From: Microvirga flavescens
GTDB taxonomy: Bacteria > Pseudomonadota > Alphaproteobacteria > Rhizobiales > Beijerinckiaceae
Assembly (NCBI RefSeq): GCF_003290125.1
Contig: NZ_QMKH01000003.1
Coordinates: forward strand, 310,001-374,000
Direction of reading: 5' to 3'
DNA: 64,000 nucleotides
A program made the translations under genes and the position numbers. This document shows, piece by piece, positions 1-8,320 of this stretch. The notes under the pieces were generated by a model. It was not told where the DNA came from. It saw only the letters and a list, made by a program, of their open reading frames with translations, and ran no database searches. Position 1 is the first letter of the stretch; each line of letters starts with the position of its first letter.

Positions 1-801
1 GCGGTAACCTTCGCGGCGGGCATGGCGACGGAAGGCTACAAGCCCTTCTGCGCGATCTATTCCACCTTCCTGCAGCGCGCCTACGATCAGCTGGTGCACG
101 ACGTGGCGCTCCAGAACCTGCCGGTTCGCTTCGCCCTCGACCGTGCGGGGCTCGTCGGTTCCGACGGGCCGACCCATGCAGGCTCTTTCGACATTGCCTT
201 CCTCGGCTGCCTGCCGAACATGGTGGTGATGGCGGCAGCCGACGAAGCCGAACTCGTCCACATGGTCGCCACCGCCGCCGCACACGATTCAGGCCCCATC
301 GCATTCCGCTACCCGCGCGGCGAAGGCGTCGGCGTCGACATGCCGGAACAGGGCGTGCCGCTCGCCATCGGCAAGGGACGCATTGTGCGCGAAGGCAACC
401 GCATCGCGATCCTCTCCCTCGGCACGCGCCTTTCTGAATCGCTCAAAGCTGCGGAAGAGCTGGAGGCACGCGGCCTCTCGACCACTGTCGCGGATGCGCG
501 CTTCGCCAAGCCCATCGACGAAGAGCTGATCCTGAAGCTTGCTCGCGAGCATGAAGTGCTCATCACCATCGAGGAAGGCTCGATGGGCGGCTTCGGCGCT
601 TACGTGCTGCAGCTTCTCTCCGACAAGGGCGCGCTCGACCGCAGCACCTTGAAGGTGCGCACAATGGTGCTGCCGGATACCTATATCGATCACGACAAGC
701 CCGAGCGCATGTATGCCGAGGCCGGGCTCGATGCGGCTGGTATCGTCGCGAAGGTGTTCGAGGCGCTCGGAACCAGCGCGGAGCAGAAGGCGCGGGCCTA
801 A
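1..801 (+). CDS. dxs: 1-deoxy-D-xylulose-5-phosphate synthase, C-terminal part (5' end outside window)
   Basis: The frame is open from base 1 and ends at TAA 801, giving 266 residues of an enzyme normally about 640 long. The protein condenses pyruvate and glyceraldehyde 3-phosphate in the cytoplasm, the first step of the MEP isoprenoid pathway. What remains is the end of the pyrimidine-binding transketolase domain ([15 protein letters not shown], then [18 protein letters not shown]) and the C-terminal transketolase domain ([15 protein letters not shown]). These motifs are typical of DXS and separate it from other transketolases. The truncation is only the window edge. Two other isoprenoid genes, ispE and a polyprenyl diphosphate synthase, lie further along but are not linked to it. 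Confidence 0.95.
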   Translation, partial: AVTFAAGMATEGYKPFCAIYSTFLQRAYDQLVHDVALQNLPVRFALDRAGLVGSDGPTHAGSFDIAFLGCLPNMVVMAAADEAELVHMVATAAAHDSGPIAFRYPRGEGVGVDMPEQGVPLAIGKGRIVREGNRIAILSLGTRLSESLKAAEELEARGLSTTVADARFAKPIDEELILKLAREHEVLITIEEGSMGGFGAYVLQLLSDKGALDRSTLKVRTMVLPDTYIDHDKPERMYAEAGLDAAGIVAKVFEALGTSAEQKARA

Positions 802-843
802 AACCCCATCCGCTTGCAAATCACAGCCTCACCAACCCGCGAG

Positions 844-950
844 CCTCACCCTGAGGAGGCGCGCCAGCGCCGTCTCGAAGGGCGAGGCGTCTCCAGTGGG
901 CGCTGGAACCTCCTTCGAGACGCAGCTTTTGGCTGCTCCTCAGGATGAGG
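844..950. repeat. Palindromic intergenic repeat, copy 1
   Basis: The element begins CCTCACCCTGAGG and ends CCTCAGGATGAGG, with internal TCTCGAAGG and CCTTCGAGA arms, so it can fold into a long cruciform or hairpin. Related copies lie at 22043-22186, 40082-40181 and, as two partial units, 43468-43641. All are between genes. It resembles the intergenic palindromic repeats widespread in Hyphomicrobiales genomes. It lies between the stops of dxs and the convergent sod gene. Confidence 0.85.
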
Positions 951-968
951 TGGCTGATAGGGCACGCG

Positions 969-997
969 ATCCCGGATCGCCTCGCGGCGTCCGGGAT
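969..997. terminator. Hairpin repeat ATCCCGGA/TCCGGGAT
   Basis: ATCCCGGA (969-976) pairs with TCCGGGAT (990-997) over a GC-rich loop. It sits between convergent genes, just past the sod stop, so it could act as a terminator, although no strong T-run follows. A nearly identical unit is at 53278-53303, so it is also a dispersed repeat. Confidence 0.45.
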
Positions 998-1008
998 GAC
1001 GGCAAACG

Positions 1009-1728
1009 TCAGATCGTCAGCTTGCCCGCTTTCGCCGCGGCGTAACGTTCGGCGATTTTGTTCCAGTCGAGCACGTTCCACCACGCCTTGAGATAATCCG
1101 CGCGGCGGTTCTGGTACTTGAGGTAATAGGCGTGCTCCCACACGTCGTTGCCCATCAGGACGCGCCCGCCATCCATCAACGGCGTATCCTGATTGGGTTT
1201 CGCCACAAGGCCGAGCTTGCCCTCCGGCGTCACGGTCACGAAGACCCAGCCGGAGCCGAACTGACCAAGGCCCACCGTGTTGAAATCCGTCTGGAATTTC
1301 TGGAAGCCGCCGAGATCGCGTTCGATGGCGGCCTTCAATTCACCGCTTGGCTCGCCGCCGGAGCCGCCCATGATCTGCCAGAACATGGTGTGATTGGCGT
1401 GGCCGCCGCCATTGTTGCGGATGGCGGTGCGGACCGAATCCGGCAGCTTGCCGAGATTGGCGAGAAGCTCCTGGAGCGGCATCTTCGCCGCTTCCGCATG
1501 CTGTGCGAGCGCCGTATTGAGGTTAGTCACGTAGGCGGCATGATGCTTATCGTGGTGCAGTTCCATCGTCTGCGTGTCGATGTGTGGCTCGTTCTTGGAC
1601 GGCGCATAAGGCAAAGGCGGCAGCGTGAACGGACCTGACGGGGCTTGCGCAAAGGCGCGGGGGATGGCAGCGCTGGCGCTGAGGACGGTGGCTCCCGCAA
1701 GGAGTTGCCGACGGCTGAGACTGTGCAT
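1009..1728 (-). CDS. Fe/Mn superoxide dismutase with Tat signal peptide
   Basis: A 239-residue protein that dismutates superoxide. The fold is the Fe/Mn-SOD type. The metal-ligand motifs are visible: MELHHDKHHAAYV (first His), NNGGGHANHTMFW (second His) and DVWEHAYYLKY (Asp and His). Unlike cytoplasmic SodB it begins with a twin-arginine signal (SRRQLLAGA, then a hydrophobic stretch ending in AFAQA), so I infer export of a folded, metal-loaded enzyme to the periplasm. I chose the ATG at 1728 because AAAGGTGG lies just upstream; an in-frame GTG at 1737 overlaps that ribosome site. Whether iron or manganese is used cannot be settled by eye. Confidence 0.93.
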   Translation of the reverse strand: MHSLSRRQLLAGATVLSASAAIPRAFAQAPSGPFTLPPLPYAPSKNEPHIDTQTMELHHDKHHAAYVTNLNTALAQHAEAAKMPLQELLANLGKLPDSVRTAIRNNGGGHANHTMFWQIMGGSGGEPSGELKAAIERDLGGFQKFQTDFNTVGLGQFGSGWVFVTVTPEGKLGLVAKPNQDTPLMDGGRVLMGNDVWEHAYYLKYQNRRADYLKAWWNVLDWNKIAERYAAAKAGKLTI

Positions 1729-1815
1729 TGTTTCCACCTTTGCTCGTCATGATGTAACGAGATAGGGCGTGGCATCAGCCGCGACAGCCTGAGATTTGGG
1801 AGACCCGGAACCACC

Positions 1816-2547
1816 ATGAGCCGCAAGCGCGCAGACATCGCTCTCGTCGAGGGCGGCTTTTTCGAAAGCCGCGCGCGAGCGCAGGAGGCTATTGCGGCAG
1901 GCCTCGTGACCGTCAACGGCCAGCCTGTCCGCAAGGCGTCCGACGGCGTGCCGGAAGGCGCTGAAATCGTCGCGCAGGCGCCCCACCCTTATGTCTCGCG
2001 CGGGGGCGTGAAGCTCGCCGCCGCGCTCGATGCTTTCGCCATCGATCCGAAGGCTTGCACCTGCCTCGATATCGGTTCTTCAACAGGCGGTTTCACGGAA
2101 GTGCTGTTGCTGCGCGGCGCATCGCATGTCTATGCGGTGGACGTGGGCCACAGCCAGTTGCACCCCAAGGTCGCGAGCGATCCACGCGTCACGAGTTTGG
2201 AAAGCACGGATGCGCGCGCGCTGGATACGACACTCATCCCCGAATCCATCGACCTTCTCGTTGCGGATGTCAGCTTCATCTCGCTCAAGCTCGTTCTGCC
2301 TGCAGCCGTCGCCCTTCTGAAGCCGCGCTCCACCCTCGCTGTTCTCGTGAAGCCGCAGTTCGAGGCCGGGCGCGATCATGTGAAAAAAGGCATCGTGCGC
2401 GATGAGGCCGTGCATCGCGCGGTGTGCGAGGGTCTGACAAACTTTGTCTCGTCGCTGGGCTTTGCGCCCATCGGCATCGTGCCCTCGCCCATTGAAGGCG
2501 GTGACGGCAATCGTGAATTTTTGTTGGGAGCGCGCCGTGAGCGATGA
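1816..2547 (+). CDS. tlyA: TlyA family rRNA (cytidine-2'-O)-methyltransferase
   Basis: A 243-residue protein with an N-terminal S4 RNA-binding domain (about 3-60) and an FtsJ-like Rossmann methyltransferase domain. The SAM-binding loop is LDIGSSTGG at 84-92. The likely catalytic tetrad is K66 (SRGGVK), Asp in VADVSF, Lys in LVKPQFE and Glu in NREFLL. TlyA enzymes 2'-O-methylate 16S and/or 23S rRNA; older annotations call them hemolysins. The gene overlaps the start of the next rRNA methyltransferase by 11 bases, so the two are probably translated as a unit. Its place after dxs, with sod between, is familiar from other alphaproteobacteria. Confidence 0.93.
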   Translation: MSRKRADIALVEGGFFESRARAQEAIAAGLVTVNGQPVRKASDGVPEGAEIVAQAPHPYVSRGGVKLAAALDAFAIDPKACTCLDIGSSTGGFTEVLLLRGASHVYAVDVGHSQLHPKVASDPRVTSLESTDARALDTTLIPESIDLLVADVSFISLKLVLPAAVALLKPRSTLAVLVKPQFEAGRDHVKKGIVRDEAVHRAVCEGLTNFVSSLGFAPIGIVPSPIEGGDGNREFLLGARRER

Positions 2548-3790
2548 AGTAACGATCAACCGCCTCGGTGCGAAAGGCGACGGCATTGCGGAGACGCCAG
2601 AAGGACAAGTCTTCGTTCCCTTCGCGCTACCCGGCGAGACGGTCACGATTGAACGCGATGGCAACCGCGGCCGCGTTCTCGAAATCAAGACGCCATCGCC
2701 CGAGCGTATCGCTCCCTTCTGCCCCTATTTCGGAGAATGCGGCGGCTGCGCGACGCAGCACATGCGCGAGGACTTCTATCGCAGCTGGAAGCAGGACATC
2801 CTCAACACCACCCTGCGCCACGCGCGGCTCGAGCAGGAGACGCAAGCGCTCATTGATGCGCATGGCGAAGGACGCAGACGCGTGACGCTGCACGTCCGCT
2901 TTCCGGAACGCGGGATGAGCGTCGGCTTCATGGCGGCGCGCAGCCACCATGTGATCGAGATCGACCATTGCCCCATTCTCGTGCCCGCTCTCCAACGCCA
3001 CGCGCCCGCCGTCGCGCGCGCGATCGGTGAAGCGTTGAAAGCGGCGCGCAAGCCGCTCGACATTCAGATCACCGCAACGGACGCCGGGTTTGACGTGGAC
3101 GTGCGCGGGCACGGCCCGCTCAATGGCCGCAAGCGCCTCGACTTGATCGAGCTCGCCAACACGCTCGATCTCGCACGCCTCTCGATCCACGGCGATGTTA
3201 TCGTCGAACGCCGCCCGCCTGTCATCGCGATCCATCGCTCATCCGTCGTGCTGCCTGCGGGTTCCTTCCTTCAGGCGACAAAACTTGGCGAGGAGACGCT
3301 GGCCTCCTTCGCCATCGAGGCATGCCGCGGTGCGAAGCGCGTGGCGGATCTCTTTGCCGGTTGCGGCGCTTTCGCCTTGCGGCTTGCGGAGAAGGCCGAA
3401 GTTCACGCTGTCGAGAGTGACAAGGCCGCGATGATGGCGCTCGACAGGGCCGCGCGCGCAACGCCCAATCTGCGGCGCATCACGACGGAAGCGCGCGACC
3501 TTTTCCGCCGTCCTCTCCTGCTCCCGGAGTTGAACAGCCTCGATGCGGTGGTGATGGACCCGCCGCGCGCCGGCGCGGAGGCTCAGGTGAAGCAGCTGGC
3601 GTCCTCGAAAGTGCCGCTAATCGTCAGCATCTCATGCGATCCGGCGACATTCGCGCGCGATGCCGCGATCCTGATCGCGGGCGGCTACCGCCTGGAGCGC
3701 ATCATCCCCGTCGACCAGTTCAAGTACAGCGCCCATATCGAGGTCGTGGGCATTTTGCGAAAGGATGTCGCGAAGAAGAAGCGGCGGTAA
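2537..3790 (+). CDS. Class I SAM-dependent RNA (uracil-5-)methyltransferase, RlmD/RumA type
   Basis: A 417-residue protein of the TrmA/RumA family that makes 5-methyluridine in rRNA. A TRAM-like domain covers about 1-50. The iron-sulfur cysteines are C62, C68 and C71 (FCPYFGECGGC), with a fourth in DHCPILVP. The SAM motif is DLFAGCGAFALRLA near 270, then MDPPRAG and the catalytic cysteine in SISCDPATF near 370. I start it at GTG 2537, which follows GGGAG by six bases and overlaps tlyA by 11 bases. An earlier ATG in frame would place extra residues deep inside tlyA. The exact uridine modified is not predictable. Confidence 0.9.
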   Translation: MSDEVTINRLGAKGDGIAETPEGQVFVPFALPGETVTIERDGNRGRVLEIKTPSPERIAPFCPYFGECGGCATQHMREDFYRSWKQDILNTTLRHARLEQETQALIDAHGEGRRRVTLHVRFPERGMSVGFMAARSHHVIEIDHCPILVPALQRHAPAVARAIGEALKAARKPLDIQITATDAGFDVDVRGHGPLNGRKRLDLIELANTLDLARLSIHGDVIVERRPPVIAIHRSSVVLPAGSFLQATKLGEETLASFAIEACRGAKRVADLFAGCGAFALRLAEKAEVHAVESDKAAMMALDRAARATPNLRRITTEARDLFRRPLLLPELNSLDAVVMDPPRAGAEAQVKQLASSKVPLIVSISCDPATFARDAAILIAGGYRLERIIPVDQFKYSAHIEVVGILRKDVAKKKRR

Positions 3791-3795
3791 GGGGC

Positions 3796-4542
3796 TTAAA
3801 AAAGCTGCCCCTGCGCATCATCCTCGATCTTGCGCTTTGCCGCTTTACGCTTTGGCTCGGAGGCTTGTATTTCAAGCTCCGCTGCCGACTCAAGCAAGCC
3901 CGCGTCGTCGTTCTCGACCTTGTTGACGCGGGTACTCACGGGAGCCATGTCGAGCCACTCGTCCGGGCAGGGACGCACGAAGCGCAGCGCACCTTTCGCA
4001 TCGGTGGCATCGGAATCAAGCCACGCCTTCAGATCGTCCGGCGAGAGAATGACCGGCATACGGTCATGAACCGCGGCCATCACGCCGTTCGCATCCGTCG
4101 TGACGATGGCGGCGGTGTCGATTTCGCCACCGTCGGGATCGCAATAGGTTTCCCATAAACCGGCGAGCGGCATGGGTTGGCGCGATTTCATGCGCGTCAG
4201 AAAAGGCTGCTTTCCGCTGCCCGTGCGCCGCCATTCGTAAAAGCCGTCCGCGAGAAAGATGCAGCGCCGCCGCGTCAGCGCGGCCTTGAAGGTCGGTTTT
4301 TCGAGAAGCGTCTCACCGCGCGCATTGATGACGAGAGGAAAGGCCTTAGGGTCTTTCGTCCACGAGGGCAGAAAGCCCCAGCGTACAAGCCTGAAATGCC
4401 GCCGCCCCTTCTCTTCGTAAACAATCGGCACCGGCTGCGTGGGAGCCACGTTGTAGCGCGCCGGAAAGTTCGGCTGGTCGACATAATCGAAGAGCGCCCG
4501 GTAAGCCTCGGGCGGTAGGGTAATCGCGTAGCGTCCGCACAT
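3796..4542 (-). CDS. SRAP family (SOS response-associated peptidase, YedK/HMCES-like)
   Basis: 248 residues. The catalytic Cys2 follows the initiator Met (MCGRYAITLPPEAY), and the other family motifs are present: NVAPTQPVPIV, VRWGFLPSWTK, INARGETL, DGFYEWRR and VHDRMPVILSP. SRAP proteins crosslink through Cys2 to abasic sites in single-stranded DNA and protect replication forks. The gene follows the CorA-type transporter gene by only a few bases and probably shares its transcript, so I see no room for its own SOS box. Its stop lies five bases from the stop of the convergent RNA methyltransferase. Confidence 0.93.
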   Translation of the reverse strand: MCGRYAITLPPEAYRALFDYVDQPNFPARYNVAPTQPVPIVYEEKGRRHFRLVRWGFLPSWTKDPKAFPLVINARGETLLEKPTFKAALTRRRCIFLADGFYEWRRTGSGKQPFLTRMKSRQPMPLAGLWETYCDPDGGEIDTAAIVTTDANGVMAAVHDRMPVILSPDDLKAWLDSDATDAKGALRFVRPCPDEWLDMAPVSTRVNKVENDDAGLLESAAELEIQASEPKRKAAKRKIEDDAQGQLF

Positions 4543-4546
4543 CGCG

Positions 4547-5542
4547 TCAGAGCCAGCGCTTCCAGCGGAAGAACAGGTAGGGCAGCACCGCCGCGAGGAT
4601 CATCAGGCCGATGGCCAGCGGATAGCCGAACTCCCACTGCAACTCGGGCATGACCTGGAAGTTCATGCCATAAATCGAAGCGACGAGCGTCGGCGGCAGG
4701 AAGATGACCGCCATCACCGAGAACAGCTTGATGATGTCGTTCTGCTCGATGGAGACGAGGCCGAGCGTCGCATCGAGCAGGAACTGCACCTTGTTGGAGA
4801 GGAAGGTGGCATGCTCCTCGATGGATTGCACATCGCGCACCGCCGTGCGCCACTCGGCTCGATAGCTGTGCGGGCGCTGCGGGCGCGGCATGCTCGACGA
4901 GAGGAAAAGCAACATCCGCTCGACGGAAGCCATGCTCTCGCGGACGTTCGAAATCACATCCCCTTTGCGCCCGATGGATTTGAGCGCAGCGCGGAACGTG
5001 GCGGTGCGGCGCATGCCCTGACGCTCGTTCTCGAAGATGGAGCGAGACAGGCGGTCGATACGCTTGCCGATGATAGCGAGAATTTCCGCCGCACGGTCGA
5101 TGATGGTCTCGATGAGGCCGTCGAGAACCGCCTCCGGTTGATGGCTGCACCCGCCCGGCCGCGCGGCTCTGGCCATGAACATGGCGAAGGAGCGCGGCTC
5201 GTCGTAGCGCACCGTGATCAGCGCCTTTTCCGTGAGGATGAAAGATACGTCCGCAAGGCGCGGCTGATCGGTATCGGAGCTGCAGAGAACGCGGGCGGTC
5301 ATGTAATGGACGCCCTTCTCATGATAGAGAATTTCCGAAGGCTCGATATCGGCCATCTCTTCCCGGGTCGGAATCTGGATGCCGAGATGGTGCTCGACCA
5401 GCCGTTCCTCGGCGAGCGTCGGCTCGATGAGGTCGATCCACAGGGCGTCCTGAGGGATATCTTCCCCCTCGCGCCAGATGTGGCGGTCGAGCGTATCCTC
5501 CGCCGCCCCTGCGCCTTCCGCCGGCTTGTGAATCAGGATCAT
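4547..5542 (-). CDS. corA: CorA family magnesium/divalent cation transporter
   Basis: 331 residues. The N-terminal two thirds is a charged cytoplasmic domain. Two membrane helices lie at the C-terminus, and the signature GMN follows the first (SIYGMNFQVMPELQWEFGYP). CorA pentamers conduct Mg2+, and some relatives carry Co2+, Ni2+ or Zn2+, so the ion is inferred from family only. I prefer ATG 5542, preceded by AGGTGGAG; the in-frame GTG at 5554 lies within that ribosome site. It is probably co-transcribed with the SRAP gene. Confidence 0.88.
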   Translation of the reverse strand: MILIHKPAEGAGAAEDTLDRHIWREGEDIPQDALWIDLIEPTLAEERLVEHHLGIQIPTREEMADIEPSEILYHEKGVHYMTARVLCSSDTDQPRLADVSFILTEKALITVRYDEPRSFAMFMARAARPGGCSHQPEAVLDGLIETIIDRAAEILAIIGKRIDRLSRSIFENERQGMRRTATFRAALKSIGRKGDVISNVRESMASVERMLLFLSSSMPRPQRPHSYRAEWRTAVRDVQSIEEHATFLSNKVQFLLDATLGLVSIEQNDIIKLFSVMAVIFLPPTLVASIYGMNFQVMPELQWEFGYPLAIGLMILAAVLPYLFFRWKRWL

Positions 5543-5582
5543 GGCAATCTCCACCTACTCGGAGAGGCTTTTATCTCAAAAC

Positions 5583-6434
5583 TTATGACGTTTGAGAGGG
5601 TGGCGTTGAATCATCCGGCACGAAGAAGTCCGGCATGAGCGGGACGGACGGATCAACCCGGTATCTCTCGAAGTCCGTCACCCCTTCGCCCGCGAGGAAG
5701 GTATCGTCAATCAGGAAATGGCCCGTGAATGCCCGCGACGGCTTCGCAAACACGGCATAAGCCGCATCGGCCAGGATCTCAGGCGTCCGGCTGGCCTGCA
5801 CGATGCTGTCACCGCCCAGAAGGTTCTGAACGGCGCTTGTGGCGATGGTCGTGCGCGGCCAGAGCGCGTTGACGGCAATGCCCTTCGCCCGCAATTCGCC
5901 CGCAAGCCCCAGCACGCACAGGCTCATGCCGTATTTCGCCAGCGAATAGGCCAGATGCGGCGCGAACCATTTCTCCTTGATGTCGAGAGGCGGCGAGAGC
6001 ATCAGGATGTGCGGGTTCTCGGCCTTCTCCAGATGCGGGATCGCATATTTCGAAACCATGTAGGTGCCGCGCGTATTGATCTGGTGCATCAGATCGAAGC
6101 GCTTCATCTCGGTCTGCGGCGTGTTCGTCAGGCTGATGGCGCTGGCATTGTTCACGACGATGTCGAGCCCGCCGAATTTTTCAACCGCAGCCGCGATGGC
6201 GCCCTTCACCGCCTCCTCGTCGCGCACGTCGACAAGGAGTGGAAGTGCGTTGCCGCCTGCCGCCTCGATCTCTTTCGCTGCCGTGTAGATCGTCCCCGGA
6301 AGCTTGGGGTGCGGCTCGGCTGTCTTCGCCGCAATCACCACATTCGCGCCGTCCCTCGCCGCACGAAGGCCGATGGCGAGACCGATGCCGCGTGAAGCGC
6401 CGGTGATGAAAAGTGTCTTTCCTTGCAGGGTCAT
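5583..6434 (-). CDS. Short-chain dehydrogenase/reductase (HSDL2-like)
   Basis: 283 residues. The NAD(P)-binding motif TGASRGIG is near the N-terminus, then NNAS, and the catalytic region YSLAKYG. The C-terminal extension FLIDDTFLAGEGVTDFERYRVD and the LMLSPPLDIKEKWF segment match the SDR branch related to hydroxysteroid dehydrogenase-like protein 2. The substrate is unknown; the neighbouring acyl-CoA dehydrogenase suggests fatty-acid or acyl-CoA metabolism. Start ATG 6434 lies four bases past the stop of that gene, so the two form an operon. Confidence 0.88.
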   Translation of the reverse strand: MTLQGKTLFITGASRGIGLAIGLRAARDGANVVIAAKTAEPHPKLPGTIYTAAKEIEAAGGNALPLLVDVRDEEAVKGAIAAAVEKFGGLDIVVNNASAISLTNTPQTEMKRFDLMHQINTRGTYMVSKYAIPHLEKAENPHILMLSPPLDIKEKWFAPHLAYSLAKYGMSLCVLGLAGELRAKGIAVNALWPRTTIATSAVQNLLGGDSIVQASRTPEILADAAYAVFAKPSRAFTGHFLIDDTFLAGEGVTDFERYRVDPSVPLMPDFFVPDDSTPPSQTS

Positions 6435-6438
6435 GGCG

Positions 6439-8214
6439 TCAGCTCGCAAGCGCCAGAGAGGCGTCGTTCACAAATCCCGATCCGCCAAGCACCTTCTCTT
6501 CGAGGCCTTTTGCTTCCACAGCGAGGTTCTCCGCGAAGAACCGGCACAACGCGATGCGCGCATGGTGCGCCGGGTTCTCATTACCATCCTTCAGCATCTG
6601 TGCGGAGGCGAGCGCGGCATCGGCAAGCGCCACGCCGCCCTGCGCCAGGCCGAACAAACGCAAGTACGGCGTCGCGCCGGCAAGCGCATCGTTGGGTGCG
6701 TTGGCGGAGCCTGCCTTCAGGAGATAGCTCGTCGCTCGGTCGAGACTGTCGATGGCATCGCGCAGGCGCGCTGTCGATGTGCCGAAAGCGGGCGTCGCTT
6801 CCTTCAACAAGCGCACAACCGTGCCACGCATGGAGGCGATCTGCGCATGCACCGTTTCGCCGCCGGAAAGCGGGAGCTTGCGCATTACAAGGTCGATGGC
6901 CTGAATGCCGTTCGTGCCCTCATAGATCGGTAGAATGCGCGCATCGCGCAAATGCTGCGCCGCGCCTGTCTCCTCGATGAAACCCATGCCGCCATGCACC
7001 TGCACGCCAAGCGATGCGGCATCGACAGCGGTGTCGGTGGAGAAGGCTTTCGCCACGGGCGTCAGAAGCGACGCCTGCTCGTACGCTTTCTTGCGCTCCG
7101 CGTCACCCTTCGCATGGTGCGAACGGTCGATGGCCGCCGCCGTCAAAAGGCAGATCGAACGCGATGCCGCTGTCAGCGCCTTCATGGTGAGAAGATTGCG
7201 CTGCACATCCGGGTGATCGATGATCGGACTCGACTCCGTCGCACCGACGGCGCGCCCCTGGCGGCGCTCGCGCGCATAAGCGAGCGCCTGCTGATAAGCG
7301 CGCTCGGCAACGGCAACACCTTGAAGGCCGACGGCGAGGCGCGCGTTGTTCATCATCGTGAACATGCAATTGAGGCCGCGGTTCTCTTCACCGACAAGCC
7401 AGCCGACCGCGCCGCCGTGATCGCCGAAGATCATCGTGCAGGTGGGAGAAGCGTGGATGCCGAGCTTGTGCTCGAGGCCGCTGCAACGCACATCGTTGCG
7501 CGTTCCATCGGGCAGGATCTTCGGCACGAGGAAGAGCGAGATGCCGCGCGTTCCGGCTGGCGCATCGGGCAGGCGCGCGAGAACGAGATGCAGGATATTG
7601 TCCGTCAGGTCGTGCTCGCCGTAAGTAATGAAGATCTTCTGGCCCGTGATCCTGTAGGTGCCGTCGCCCGCGCGCTCGGCGCGGGCGCGTAACGCAGCGA
7701 GATCGGAGCCCGCCTGCGGCTCGGTGAGATTCATCGTCGCGGTCCATTCGCCGGAGACGAGCTTTTCGAGATAGCGCGCCTTCAACTCCTCCGAGCCGTG
7801 GGCGACAAGCGCTTCGATGCCACCCATGGTGAGGACGGGGCCGATGCCGAAAGCCGCGCAGGCGGAATTCCAGATCTCCACGCAGCCGGAATTGAGCAGC
7901 GTCGGCAGCCCCTGCCCGCCATATTCCGTCGGGCCGCTGAGTGAGTTCCACCCCACCTCTGTCCAAGCCTTGTAGGTCTCCTTCCAGCCGGGCGCCGTGG
8001 TGACCACCCCGTCGTTGAGCGTCGCCCCTTTCGCATCGCCGACCCGGTTGAGGGGAGCGATAATGTCGCTGCCGAAGCGCCCCGCCTCCTCGATCACAGC
8101 TGTCGCGAGATCGGGGGTCAGATCACCGTAAAGCCCTTCCTCGGCTGCGTGGTCGAGACCCGCCACATGCCGCATGATAAAGAGAATGTCGGAGACTGGA
8201 GCGCGATAGCTCAT
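6439..8214 (-). CDS. Acyl-CoA dehydrogenase (long, DmdC/FadE-like)
   Basis: 591 residues, longer than the usual 380-400 because of a C-terminal extension found in the DmdC-like branch. Family motifs are MNLTEPQAGSDLAALRARA, GQKIFITYGEHD, HKLGIHASPTCTM (FAD and substrate binding), and QVHGGMGFIEETGAAQHLRDARILPIYEGTNGIQ near residue 430. The enzyme would oxidise an acyl-CoA to the enoyl-CoA and pass electrons to ETF; an ETF-quinone oxidoreductase is encoded at about 33.3-35.0 kb. Chain length or a sulfur substrate cannot be told from sequence. It is the first gene of an operon with the SDR. Confidence 0.9.
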   Translation of the reverse strand: MSYRAPVSDILFIMRHVAGLDHAAEEGLYGDLTPDLATAVIEEAGRFGSDIIAPLNRVGDAKGATLNDGVVTTAPGWKETYKAWTEVGWNSLSGPTEYGGQGLPTLLNSGCVEIWNSACAAFGIGPVLTMGGIEALVAHGSEELKARYLEKLVSGEWTATMNLTEPQAGSDLAALRARAERAGDGTYRITGQKIFITYGEHDLTDNILHLVLARLPDAPAGTRGISLFLVPKILPDGTRNDVRCSGLEHKLGIHASPTCTMIFGDHGGAVGWLVGEENRGLNCMFTMMNNARLAVGLQGVAVAERAYQQALAYARERRQGRAVGATESSPIIDHPDVQRNLLTMKALTAASRSICLLTAAAIDRSHHAKGDAERKKAYEQASLLTPVAKAFSTDTAVDAASLGVQVHGGMGFIEETGAAQHLRDARILPIYEGTNGIQAIDLVMRKLPLSGGETVHAQIASMRGTVVRLLKEATPAFGTSTARLRDAIDSLDRATSYLLKAGSANAPNDALAGATPYLRLFGLAQGGVALADAALASAQMLKDGNENPAHHARIALCRFFAENLAVEAKGLEEKVLGGSGFVNDASLALAS

Positions 8215-8320
8215 CGATCCCTCCCGGAATCAGGGGATTTTTCATCGTTGACGCGCGGCGGCGCGCGGTTAAACCCGGCTCGGCAATGTCCGGCTGCCGG
8301 CGAGCGAGGATAGTTTAGGC

